This document shows, one piece after another, positions 50,401 to 56,406 of a DNA stretch of 64,000 bases. The notes below the pieces were generated by a model. That model was not told the DNA's origin. It worked only from the letters and a program-made list of their open reading frames with translations, and searched no databases. The position numbers and the translations under genes are program-made. How positions within the stretch are numbered: the first letter of the stretch is position 1; each line of letters starts with the position of its first letter. The stretch spans positions 38,866,573 through 38,930,572 of the forward strand of contig NC_054712.1 in NCBI RefSeq assembly GCF_016097555.1. Direction: 5' to 3'. This stretch comes from Gigantopelta aegis (Eukaryota; Mollusca; Gastropoda; Neomphalida; Peltospiridae).

Positions 50401-53092
50401 AAACAAACAAACAAAAAACCCTGACACACCCTCCCTGCAACCTTGATTAACAAAACCAGATCGCCCGTCAGACAAGTTGTTGTATTGTTTAACTCGTCCG
50501 TCAGAATTTTAACTCGCATTTGGCGAGCACTTGCTGCACCCCTGACCAGGTACGTAGTAATTTTTTATTCAGCACTTTAAATTACTGATATCGGGTCAAC
50601 TAGACGTGTAGAAATTTACTTAAAATGGAGGAAGATGAATTCAATTAACATTCGGTGCGTGTCACATGACCTCACACGTGCCAGATCAACAACTTGAACA
50701 AGACTAAATCATTTAATTTTTATGATTTTGATGCTCCCTGTTGTTAGATTTTTTTTCCAATTATTATATTTGATTTGTTAAAAGGGCTGTGCAGTTTTGT
50801 GCCTCTGCTGTAGTGAACAGTAGACATAGTCCATTCAAAACAGTTTTGAGTGTATAAATAGTTCTAATTAAGAATCTGTTCATTAGAAATTTTATATTTT
50901 ACAAACTACTCACTGGTATGATTCTGAACGTATTGCCTACTGTATTGACATCGTGTTGTTAGTGATCATGGTGGAAAAACAAGAGCTCCTGACAAACAGA
51001 ATTTTTCCTCTTAAAAAATATTAATCAAAGTGTTTGTCCACTGCATATATTTCAGAAACATATATTTTATCATGTAGTGGCTTTAAAAACTGAAAATGCT
51101 GAACTACGCTTGTGTGATATGATTATTTGTTCAAACAAGTGTCTGAATGGTTAGAAACTAGCATGCTTTCCTGTTTACAGGATGGTGTTACACTTTTGTT
51201 TACTAGAATGGTTAGAAACTAGCATGCTTTCCTGTTTACAGGATGGTGTTACACTTTTGTTTACTAGAATGGTTAGAAACTAGCATGCTTTCCTGTTTAC
51301 AGGATGGTGTTACACTTTTGTTTACTAGAATTTTTAGTTTGTTTTTGTTTAACAACACCACAAGAGCACATTGATTAATTAATCATCAGCTACTGGATGT
51401 CAAACATTTGGTCATTCTGACACGTAGTCATCATAGGAAACCCGCTACATTTTTCCTAATGCAGCAAAGGATCTTTTATATTCACTTTCCCAGACAGAAA
51501 GCACATACCATGGCCTTTGCCCACTTGTGGTGCACTGGTTGGAACAAGAATTTTGAATGGATCCACCAAGGTGATTTGATCCTGTGACACAAGCACCCCA
51601 AGTGCTTTCCAGACGGTTCGTCCTCTGGACGTTTTGTCCACAGACAATTCGTCCACGTACAATTCATCCACCCACCTCGGACAATTCGTCCACTCGATTA
51701 CAACATTTAGACCAATAAATCTAAAATGTTATTTCTTAGCCATTGAAATGGTTAATTGGTTTCATTTTGTGGTAAACTACTAGTATATGAAACAAACTAA
51801 ATTTTAGTGGCACTATCAACTTGTTATTGTCTGTCTGTGTCCATTATAGTTCTTTATAGTATTGATATGTTGTTATTCTTGAATGATCAGCTATATTTAC
51901 AGCTATATTTTGAGACCTCGTTCAAAAATAGCGTCATAATAAATTTGTAAATTTTTATAATAATCATAAATTTACTTTAATTGTCTCCATCATACTTGGT
52001 AACCCCCCTCTGCCATGGGCAAAGCCAATGGCGATGTCAGTGATATAGGCATGGCAAAGCTGTTAGGTTAGGTTACAATCTGCACTTCTCTGACAATTCT
52101 CTGTGTCGATATTCCACTAAAATAAAGTGTCCGTATATTTATTTAATCTGTGGATGTAATATATGGTAAATAACTAATACAAAAAACACTATAGTGGACG
52201 AATTATCCAAGAACAATTTTTTGTTGTGGATGAATCGTCTCGAGTTCAACAGTGGACAAATTTTTGGTGGACAAATCGTCTGAGGACGAAACGTCCAGAG
52301 GACGAATTATCTGCATCCCCCTCAGGCTCAAGTGAGCACCCAATCGACTAAGCTAAATCCGGCTCCTATTAACTAGAATGGGCATGTTGTTAATTATTTT
52401 TATTAATTGATTGCAATAAAGGCCTTATTTTATTTCATGTACCGTAACTGAAAAATATTGAATATTCTTTCTGTAAGTAAGCCTATCATAGTTTTTTTTT
52501 TTGTCGCTAGCCAAATGTCAAATGACGTCGATCGGATCTTAACTAAAAAAGTTTGAAAAATAAAATAATTAAAAAACAACATGCATTGAGATTAACATTC
52601 ATAGATGTAACTACATATGTGGTAGTGTTGTTTTTGTTGGGGTTTTAAAATCATAATTCGATGGAAACCACCTGCCAGTGCCACAAGAGTTGAAGAGATA
52701 ACAGACCTGTTTATTTTTGATACTGATACTATGATAGGGCTTAAAAACATTTTTTTTTAAAGCTCTAACGGTAACATTAATTTATGTCACAGTGCCAAAA
52801 GAAAATTACACATCTTAAAATGCTATATATATTTACTTTTTAAATTTTCGATTGCATTACAGTTCAGTTGCACCATAAACGATAAAGCGTACGGTTCCGT
52901 ACGAATAGGCCAAATTGGTTTGTCTAAAGAAAAAACATTGATAATTACCACTTCAATATCTCTAAATCCAGTTAAAACTAGATTCTTTAATAGTTCACAT
53001 CCTATTCCGCCAGCACCAACAACCAGTATTTTACTGTTGTGTGTATTTTCTTGCACGCTTTCACACAAAACACCTTTGATGGCGGCTGCCAT
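25967..53092 (-). CDS. UBA2: UBA2/SAE2, SUMO-activating enzyme catalytic subunit (18 coding exons)
   Basis: Catalytic half of the SAE1-UBA2 SUMO E1. It adenylates SUMO, holds it as a thioester and passes it to UBC9, mainly in the nucleus. Eighteen exons join in phase to 743 residues (human about 640). Domains: nucleotide-binding VGAGGIG at 25-31; [14 protein letters not shown] at 50-63; catalytic-site Asp in NALDN near 119; zinc pairs C160/C163 and C436/C439 (CYVC); catalytic Cys175 in [23 protein letters not shown] in the Cys-domain linker; ubiquitin-fold domain about 463-570 with [13 protein letters not shown]; then a long acidic tail with basic nuclear-localisation clusters (TKRK, AKRK, GKKRK) and repeated VIEI motifs, ending DDVIEID (human DDVIALD). 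Start 53092 is chosen because its context (AAAATGG) is strong and gives MAAAIKG; in-frame ATGs at 53107 and 53137 are weaker. All key residues are present. Confidence 0.97.
26879..27009 (-). CDS. UBA2: UBA2 exon 17
   Basis: Encodes [20 protein letters not shown] and a polar stretch ending KKQQQ; gtaagt donor leaves one base. Confidence 0.92.
27117..28610 (-). mobile_element. Tc1-type DNA transposon, copy 1 (intact)
   Basis: 1494 bp between inverted repeats of about 24 bp starting ctcttc and ending gaagag, flanked by TA target duplications. It sits in UBA2 intron 16 in the host gene's orientation. Almost its whole length is the transposase frame plus short leaders. Confidence 0.95.
27288..28295 (-). 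CDS. Tc1/mariner-superfamily transposase, DD34E
   Basis: An uninterrupted frame that cuts and pastes the element through a DDE nuclease. From MPRLSEPQ it has 335 residues, the usual length for Tc1 transposases. An N-terminal helix-turn-helix ([20 protein letters not shown]), then the linker SGRPR and a second DNA-binding segment ([15 protein letters not shown]) give the paired-like bipartite domain. The catalytic triad is D in WFSDESRF, D in [11 protein letters not shown] and E in [11 protein letters not shown], with 34 residues between the last two. [11 protein letters not shown] is the usual glycine-rich box. An ATG 17 codons upstream (28346) is in frame, but MPRLSEPQ is the usual type of start. 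Confidence 0.95.
   Translation of the reverse strand: MPRLSEPQRNNAIGRLDAGESRTAVARAFHVSPSTISRLWDRYQQHGSTRDLPRSGRPRVTTPGQDRYIRVHHLRERLTTATSTAAAIPGLRRISDQTVRNRLREVGIRARRPVRGVILTPQHRRLRLQWCQIHRQWPQLRWRQVWFSDESRFLLRRHDGRCRVYRRRGERYAANCMQEVDRFGGGSVMVWAAISHTGRTDLVHVQGNLNAQGCIDQILRPHIVPVMANANAVFQHDNARPHTARLTTAFLQNNNINVLPWSSISPDLNPIEHLWDELDRRLRQRQPQPQTLPELAAALQAEWATIPRDVIRTLVASMGRRCQAVVNTRGGHTRY
28675..28800. mobile_element. MITE with agggctagc ends, partial
   Basis: Actcaccaaatttgctaattt and aatttggcaaaataatttta resemble the family body; ends are not clear. Confidence 0.35.
29273..29378 (-). CDS. UBA2: UBA2 exon 16
   Basis: Encodes [20 protein letters not shown] and [13 protein letters not shown]. 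The donor gtaagc after 29273 is required: reading on to the next GT would put a stop at the start of exon 17. Confidence 0.95.
29424..29792 (+). repeat. Dispersed repeat R87, single-unit copy
   Basis: About 370 bp with mirror ends ccagggcttctaga and tctagaagcc. Contains one copy of the 87-bp unit in reverse (ctagcccaacattgaatatc). In UBA2 intron 15, just upstream of exon 16 in UBA2 orientation. Confidence 0.75.
30118..30156 (-). CDS. UBA2: UBA2 microexon 15 (39 bp)
   Basis: Encodes [13 protein letters not shown], matching vertebrate GTILISSEEGETE; ctag acceptor, gtaaat donor. Confidence 0.93.
30298..30572 (-). mobile_element. SINE, family S1, reverse, head-truncated
   Basis: Aaatgttttatttaatgaca to cccaccgatggggattgat; the box A part is missing. 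UBA2 intron 14. Confidence 0.88.
31340..31425 (-). mobile_element. SINE tail fragment
   Basis: Gaatatttgcttaacgacac, then a degraded gtaacatatgg; ends at a ta-rich tract. Confidence 0.5.
31438..31737 (-). mobile_element. SINE, family S1, reverse
   Basis: Full-length; head (reverse) gtggcgggacatagcccagt. Flanked by similar tatatatatca(a/c)tgga words that may be its target duplication. UBA2 intron 14. Confidence 0.88.
31780..31834 (-). CDS. UBA2: UBA2 exon 14
   Basis: Encodes [18 protein letters not shown], part of the ubiquitin-fold domain; phases match both neighbours. Confidence 0.93.
32182..32337 (-). CDS. UBA2: UBA2 exon 13 (second zinc pair)
   Basis: Fifty-two codons including [20 protein letters not shown] and [14 protein letters not shown]. 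Supplies zinc ligands C436 and C439. Opens the ubiquitin-fold domain. Confidence 0.97.
32719..32831 (-). CDS. UBA2: UBA2 exon 12
   Basis: Encodes [38 protein letters not shown], the adenylation-domain crossover segment; donor gtgagt. Confidence 0.97.
32992..33951 (+). repeat. Dispersed repeat R58 with expanded 58-bp array
   Basis: Left flank 32992-33190 and right flank after 33830 match the 8620-9003 copy. The 58-bp unit between them is amplified to about 11 copies. In UBA2 intron 11. Confidence 0.8.
33197..33830. repeat. 58-bp minisatellite, about 11 units
   Basis: Unit begins ataaggattgtctgttattt and contains ttttagtgttgttagtgag. Units are nearly identical, with a few variants (one short unit near 33545). 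Confidence 0.95.
34168..34261 (-). CDS. UBA2: UBA2 exon 11
   Basis: Encodes [20 protein letters not shown] then [11 protein letters not shown]; gtaagt donor. Confidence 0.96.
34410..34890 (+). repeat. Dispersed repeat with three internal 130-150 bp units
   Basis: Words gatctgtaacag, aaagctatatacaaaatttc and caatatcttgaggcattg recur three times. A shorter reverse copy lies at 61020-61175. In UBA2 intron 10. Confidence 0.75.
34963..35275 (-). mobile_element. SINE, reverse, diverged
   Basis: Tail aagtttgttttgtttaacaa, head (reverse) gggtgggacttaacttggtg. UBA2 intron 10. Confidence 0.8.
35268..35355 (-). mobile_element. SINE core fragment
   Basis: Gggatcttttatatgcacca to gtgcactggttggga; interrupted at its right edge by the next SINE. 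Confidence 0.75.
35356..35674 (-). mobile_element. SINE, family S1, reverse
   Basis: Full-length, flanked by cactggttggga (35344-35355 and about 35675-35686). Ends 50 bp from UBA2 exon 10. Confidence 0.9.
35737..35879 (-). CDS. UBA2: UBA2 exon 10
   Basis: Encodes a region ending [16 protein letters not shown], matching vertebrate EKGDGAELIWDKDD. A SINE lies next to it at about 35356-35674. Confidence 0.93.
35957..36142. mobile_element. MITE with agggctagc ends (UBA2 intron 9 copy)
   Basis: Diverged copy: cagggctagctatggcac start, caattttattttaatttgg body, and ctcacctagacctaaccct end. Confidence 0.65.
36146..36256 (-). mobile_element. SINE tail fragment beside UBA2 exon 9
   Basis: Aggaaggaaatgttttattt to agagaggaaaccc; stops 14 bp from the exon 9 donor. 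Confidence 0.8.
36270..36369 (-). CDS. UBA2: UBA2 exon 9
   Basis: Encodes [20 protein letters not shown] then [13 protein letters not shown]. The acceptor gtag and first 27 bases are duplicated 53 bp upstream. Confidence 0.95.
36396..36426 (-). repeat. Duplicate of the UBA2 exon 9 acceptor
   Basis: Repeats the gtag acceptor and about 27 bases of exon 9 (ttatttcgagatgaca) 53 bp upstream of the real site. Using it would shift the frame. Confidence 0.85.
36422..37161. repeat. 60-bp minisatellite built on the UBA2 exon 8 donor
   Basis: About 12 units of cacaagtatccaaaccttat, taaatactttaatacatcat, aagagttatacgactgtaaat minus variants. The word ccaaaccttattaaata is the reverse of the exon 8 end plus donor, and the array runs straight into exon 8 at 37162. 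Confidence 0.92.
37162..37286 (-). CDS. UBA2: UBA2 exon 8
   Basis: A divergent, low-complexity first half, then [20 protein letters not shown] and K, matching the vertebrate ISTKEWAKSTGYDPVKLFTK. The donor is a weak gtttgg, and 60-bp copies of this exon edge and donor fill the following intron. Confidence 0.9.
37428..37640 (+). mobile_element. SINE, family S1, 3'-truncated
   Basis: Ggggcaggacgtagccctgt head to gaaaagagtagccttcc; antisense in UBA2 intron 7. Confidence 0.88.
37863..37930 (-). CDS. UBA2: UBA2 exon 7
   Basis: Encodes (N)[20 protein letters not shown] and LT. It is a near match to the vertebrate NQLFGEEDADQEVSPD linker of the catalytic-cysteine domain. Confidence 0.97.
38174..38226. 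repeat. Strong hairpin
   Basis: Tgaacagtgttggtatctga and its inverse around the loop tcgctttcgctcg form an almost perfect stem of about 20 bp in UBA2 intron 6. Confidence 0.75.
38310..38600. mobile_element. MITE with agggctagc ends (UBA2 intron 6, diverged)
   Basis: Cacttgccaaattcaccaact start and ctcacccagagctaaccctg end match the family; the interior is enlarged by extra aatttgg repeats. Confidence 0.5.
38714..38835 (-). CDS. UBA2: UBA2 exon 6 (catalytic cysteine, first zinc pair)
   Basis: Encodes [40 protein letters not shown]. It carries zinc ligands C160 and C163 and the SUMO thioester cysteine C175. Donor gtgagt leaves AA for an asparagine codon. Confidence 0.97.
39987..41465. repeat. 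60-bp minisatellite, about 24 units
   Basis: Unit: ggtatatcaaggtcatatga, then ttaatgtgcatgttcagaac, then aagctgttgtagcacacact. The length varies by CA steps. In UBA2 intron 5. The flanks (ccagccaatgaacc, tacatcaaaggccatggt) read like the SINE core, so the array seems to lie inside a SINE. Confidence 0.95.
41759..41859 (-). CDS. UBA2: UBA2 exon 5
   Basis: Encodes [20 protein letters not shown], then [13 protein letters not shown]; phase 0 end, gtaagt donor. Confidence 0.96.
43405..43835. repeat. Two copies of the ggctatccagagac repeat, opposite strands
   Basis: Reverse copy 43405-43475, forward copy 43727-43835, in UBA2 intron 4; same family as 16655. Confidence 0.6.
43973..44092. mobile_element. 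Palindromic MITE, tandem copy 1
   Basis: About 120 bp from gggacctaattcactaaac to gtgaattaggccc, inverted ends. Abuts a second copy. Confidence 0.8.
44093..44213. mobile_element. Palindromic MITE, tandem copy 2
   Basis: Head-to-tail with the 43973 copy and about 92% alike by eye. The shared ctggg junction suggests a tandem duplication or a second insertion into the end of the first. Confidence 0.8.
44286..44350 (-). CDS. UBA2: UBA2 exon 4
   Basis: Encodes [20 protein letters not shown] then R. It holds the conserved ALDN aspartate of E1 adenylation sites. Confidence 0.95.
44572..44912 (+). mobile_element. SINE, family S3
   Basis: Head tcttagttggtacagcactc with cttgaggcgcttgaggtgc, core, tail actgttaaacaaaacaaaa. 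UBA2 intron 3. Confidence 0.85.
45432..45502 (-). CDS. UBA2: UBA2 exon 3
   Basis: Encodes [20 protein letters not shown] then SVM plus two bases; ctag acceptor and gtaagt donor. Confidence 0.95.
45608..47142. repeat. 87-bp minisatellite, about 17 units
   Basis: Unit contains ggtagcccaactcccatgac, tagtgatattcaatgttggg and cagggcttctagataat. In UBA2 intron 2. One unit is shortened near 46175, and a variant unit with acccactcccatgcatgac occurs twice, showing block duplication. Confidence 0.95.
47143..47332. mobile_element. MITE with agggctagctctgg ends (copy in the 87-bp array region)
   Basis: Inverted ends agggctagctctgg and ccagagctagccct enclose a body with repeated ttggcga words. Inserted between the 87-bp array and the rest of its host repeat. 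Confidence 0.8.
47608..47826. repeat. 109-bp tandem duplication
   Basis: Two copies of cacacatacctacagttaat to aacagatctgtaaa, nearly identical, in UBA2 intron 2. Confidence 0.9.
47974..48057 (-). CDS. UBA2: UBA2 exon 2
   Basis: Twenty-eight codons, [20 protein letters not shown] and HVGKAKAQ; ttcag acceptor and gtgagt donor. This is the adenylation-core strand and the N-R-Q-F signature. Confidence 0.97.
48211..48406 (-). mobile_element. SINE, reverse, head-truncated
   Basis: Aggaaggaaatgtttttatt to agaataatacataccaca; UBA2 intron 1. Confidence 0.85.
48808..50297 (-). mobile_element. Tc1-type DNA transposon, copy 2 (broken)
   Basis: 1490 bp, same ends and TA flanks as the 27117 copy and nearly identical to it by eye. 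It lies in UBA2 intron 1, inserted into a different inverted-repeat element (48698-50544). Confidence 0.93.
48979..49982 (-). pseudogene. Tc1-type transposase, disabled copy
   Basis: Same protein as the 27288-28295 transposase, but the tryptophan of WFSDE is a TGA and a four-base deletion shifts the frame after NNNINVL. It should need a working transposase from elsewhere. Confidence 0.93.
50545..51145. other. UBA2 intron 1 DNA, nothing recognised
   Basis: Unremarkable AT-rich intron sequence between the split element and the 61-bp triplication. 52371-52948 and 41860-43400 are similar. Confidence 0.5.
51146..51330. repeat. 61-bp tandem triplication
   Basis: Three near-identical units starting gaatggttagaaactagcat in UBA2 intron 1. 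Confidence 0.9.
51338..52370 (-). mobile_element. SINE, family S3, split by an inverted-repeat element
   Basis: Tail and core 51338-51610, head part 52310-52370 (reverse gccggatttagcttagtcga). The 51611-52309 element lies between. Confidence 0.75.
51611..52309. mobile_element. Element with about 47-bp inverted repeats inside a SINE
   Basis: Left end cagacggttcgtcctctgga and right end tccagaggacgaattatctg are inverted, and the repeat motif gtcctctggacg and ggacgaattgtcc variants recur near both ends. The interior is 600 bp of AT-rich DNA with no gene. Confidence 0.7.
52949..53092 (-). CDS. UBA2: UBA2 exon 1
   Basis: Forty-eight codons from MAAAIKG through [20 protein letters not shown] to IEV, donor gtaatt, phase 0. 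It carries the glycine-rich ATP loop. Confidence 0.93.
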
Positions 53093-53371
53093 TTTAGTTT
53101 CAAACATAGACTTCCGGTTACCTAAAATTAACACCATCTATTAGATCTAAAACACGGACTGCTATCGACATACTAATAACACATTTCATAAAGGAAATCA
53201 AAGACCATATCAAATTATCAGTAAATTTATTTTTAAAATGAAAACTACACACAATTAAAAACAAAAATTTAACATAGGCTTTTTTTTATTAGAATGGGTA
53301 TGGAAATGCGAAGTTAGCGATCCGCGTCCTTGGTTATCCCGGGATTCCCCACATCACCGCCAAGTTCGAAG
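53093..53371. promoter_or_regulatory. Divergent UBA2/HAUS4 promoter region (putative)
   Basis: A short region upstream of UBA2, with somewhat more CpG than its surroundings further right. A CCGGAAG ETS-type motif (minus strand, 53111-53117) sits about 20 bases above the chosen UBA2 ATG, a layout common in animal housekeeping promoters. Activity and transcription start sites are inference. Confidence 0.4.
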
Positions 53372-53426
53372 ATGTCAAGTTCTGAGCGCGACAAATTGGA
53401 CCAGGCTTCTATAACTGCAGACAAGC
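53372..53426 (+). CDS. Possible HAUS4 first coding exon (tentative)
   Basis: An ATG at 53372 opens 18 codons (MSSSERDKLDQASITADK) and one base before a weak gtcagt donor. That single base fits the two-base start of the exon at 56270. No sequence similarity to HAUS4 N-termini can be claimed, and the intron would be 2.8 kb. A different upstream exon is equally possible. Confidence 0.22.
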
Positions 53427-53606
53427 GTCAGTCTTCATAGAATATTGAAAAAAGGCTTATACATCGACCTCCAAAATTTAAACACAAATAATAATTTTTC
53501 AACACTACATTTTAAGTATATATCAGAAACTTTTAAGTTAGGTACTATTTATCCGGAATTGGAAAGGCTACATAAAACACTATTTTAACCAACATGTCAT
53601 TGTTAT

Positions 53607-54338
53607 GGTTACTAGTCATTTTGTACCATCCATTTCGTACCATAGTTTATAGTCATTTCCTACCATAGTCATTTCCTACCATAGTGCTTTGGACCATTTG
53701 GTCATTTCGTACCATAGCCATTTCGTACCTACTTTTTACCATCTTGTAGCATAATGTTTGGTCATTTTATACCATTAGTAGTTTTGTACTTGGTATCTTA
53801 TTTTTGTCATGGTATGCCACTTCTTATTTTTATTGTTGACGAATAAACGTTGATGTGTAAACATACCTTAGAAAGTTAGCAAAGGTTTAAATGAACATAT
53901 GTATATTGCCACTGATGATCATTTCATATGATACAAGACTCCCCCACTATCTTATATAGGCTGACGTCCTTAGCCCACTGTTGACAGATTCTTTGCCTAT
54001 GCTTGCCTTATTGCTGTTGGATAATCAACAGTCACATCAGTATCGATGTAGAATATCACTGTGTGGTCTAGTCTATGATTAAGTATAACAAAATATACAG
54101 ATCTTGAAATCATTATAACTTTATTTCACAGTAATTTGACATTTTACTGTCTATCAGTCAACTAAACTGCACAATAAATGATTGTGGTACGAAATGACCA
54201 AGGCACGAAATGACCAAACAGACATGGTATGAAATGACTATGGTACGAAATGACCAGATAACTATGGTATGAAATGACCAGGGTACGAAATGGTAAAATT
54301 GGGTACGAAATGATTATGGTACGAATTGACTGGTTACC
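53607..54338. mobile_element. Foldback element with iterated ggtacgaaatg ends
   Basis: 732 bp flanked by the 8-bp duplication attgttat (53599-53606, 54339-54346). The left end holds repeated catttcgtacc, the right end repeated ggtacgaaatg, so the two ends are long inverted arrays. The interior has no gene. It lies about 500 bp above the UBA2 start. Confidence 0.85.
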
Positions 54339-54833
54339 ATTGTTATAAGTGATGACTTGCAAGCATTTCCACGAGTTTACTATTTTTTGCTAGCATGGAA
54401 ACAAAAAGTAAGACATTTTTGTTTGCACCATGAATTAACGGAAATCCAGGAAGTTGGAATTTGAAAACACAATTTTCCATTTTTAATTGGAAATTGTTAT
54501 TCATAATTTTTTTTGATTGGGTAAAATAATAAAATTTAGTTACGGTTTAGCAGCAATTAAAGAAACAAGTTTCACATTTTTACACATGTATGACATCCGG
54601 TTGCTTAAATTATTATTAGTACTTATTGACAGGGTTTTTATGAGCACTTGATAAAAATTGTGAAAACTTTTTTTTAAAAATATGTGAAATTTATGACTAA
54701 GCAGACTTTATTACATTAACCTACATGTACATGTAATATTGTATTCATTGGCAGCACGATTGTTTAGAAGTTTAAAAAGTATTGGTCAGGCTAGCTAACC
54801 AGTGCTGACCATTGTAAATAGACCCCTGAGTTA

Positions 54834-55012
54834 AGCTGCATTGTCATGATGCGATTAGTTGCACCGACTTATCATATTCAATTTATCAGCCCTAAAAATT
54901 GGAACAGATGACACTAAAGTCATTCCAAGTTAGGTGTTCTTACAGTACGATTTGATCATGTGACAAATTGGTGCGACTAATTGCATAATGAGAACGCCGC
55001 TTTAAGTGACTT
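54834..55012. mobile_element. Short foldback element with TTAA-like flanks
   Basis: Left end ttaagctgcattgtcatgat and right end near gaacgccgctttaa are imperfect inverted repeats of about 40 bp around gcgattagttgcacc and ggtgcgactaattgc. TTAA at both edges suggests a piggyBac-type MITE. Confidence 0.55.
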
Positions 55013-55371
55013 TGTCATGTCCACTGTTGTTCACTATATTAAATTTAAATAGTTTCTTACAAGTGCACAAGTATTTGTAAACAAGTTGTACTTAAGAGTT
55101 TACAATTTCGATTACCATGCAATTTACGAGCACACTCAAATGCAGCAATAGCATTAGCATACTCTTATTGAGAAAATGTAAACATTTATTATTCATGATT
55201 TAAATGTAGTTTTGGGACCTATTCTAAACTGTTTAATAGTGCAGTGTTGTATAAAAACAAAACAAAAAGAAAAATCAATGTATATGTGACAGTCATTAAC
55301 AATCCAGAATCAGCAGACTTGTAACTGAAGTATCAAAGCAGTTTACTATATATGGTCTAATCACTAATATG

Positions 55372-55893
55372 GAAGGAAGGAAATGTTTTATTTAATAACG
55401 CACTCAGCACATTTTATTCACGGTTATATGGCGTCAGACATATGGTTAAGGACCACACAGATATTGAGAGAGGAAACCCGCTTTCGCCACTTCATCCGTG
55501 TTCGAGATTTAATTTTTTGGCCAGTATCCCAGTTGGATACTAACATTTCCAAATCTGGTATCCCACCTGAGAATTTAGTATTATATGGTATCTCTGTGGG
55601 ATACTGGGTTCTTGAAGTTGGGTATCGAAAATTAAATTCTGGTATCCCTGGGATATCAGAATACCGTTAATCTCGAACACTGCTTCATGGACTATTCTTT
55701 TCGATTAGCAGCAAGGGATCTTTTATATGCACCATCCCACAGACAGGATAGTACATACCACAGCCTTTGTTACACCAGTTGTAGAGCACTGGCTGGAACG
55801 AGAAATAGCCCAATGGGTCCACCGACGGGGATAAATCCGTAAACCGATCACGCATCAAGCGATCACACATACTGCTTGGCTACGTCTTGCCCT
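55372..55893 (-). mobile_element. SINE, family S1, with nested MITE
   Basis: Aaggaaggaaatgttttatt tail, head (reverse) ggcaagacgtagccaagcag; the 55496-55682 MITE sits in the core. Confidence 0.88.
55496..55682. mobile_element. 187-bp MITE inside a SINE
   Basis: Ends cgtgttcgagatttaa and ttaatctcgaacactg are inverted. The host SINE word cttcat is repeated on both sides (55490-55495, 55683-55688). No other copy was seen. Confidence 0.75.
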
Positions 55894-56269
55894 AATCATT
55901 TATATATATACAACTATATGTAAAACATTGAAATTATTGAAACTGGTTGTGTTTGTATTTTATATTAGGAAATAATGAACATTGTAAAATGGTACTGCAG
56001 GCAAAATACATGTAGCAGACGTAAAAATATTTATACTGAAATGGTGTTTGTCTTGGCATTTGTTCCAGTGTTTCTTTATAATTAATACATTTTACAAAAT
56101 GTGTGTTATTGAATTTACTCTTGTTTTGTTTAATAATTGGATATGTTTTGTTACTACCCCGGTAATACTGATATCTACAGGTAATTGTTTTTAAATCTGC
56201 AATGTGTGTCTTTCCTTCTTTTTTTTTAAATATTTGACATCTTTTCTGATTATATTTTCTTTCTTTCAG

Positions 56270-56406
56270 TTAGTAACAGTTTGTCTCTGAATTTGACTGG
56301 CCAAGATGTCCACCAACACCCTAAGTTTGTTGAACTGTTGACTTCATTGACATCCCACATTAATGAATCTGGAGTAGGTATCCAGGTATTCAAGGATCTC
56401 ACTCAG
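56270..56406 (+). CDS. HAUS4: HAUS4 exon
   Basis: Encodes SNSLSLNLTGQDVHQHPKFV then ELLTSLTSHINESGVGIQVF; ctttcag acceptor, gtaaga donor, two-base start and phase 0 end. Confidence 0.92.

Larger units (their letters stand above)
48698..50544. mobile_element. Inverted-repeat element split by the Tc1 copy
   Basis: Ends caggggtgcag and ctgcacccctg are inverted copies. The interior carries cactagccctc-like text on the left and lies either side of the Tc1 insertion. Without the insert it would be about 360 bp. Confidence 0.6.

Noticed and set aside
52949-53137. UBA2 start at the 53137 ATG
   Set aside because: It would add 15 residues unlike the family, and the region contains the ETS-type motif expected in promoter or 5' UTR.
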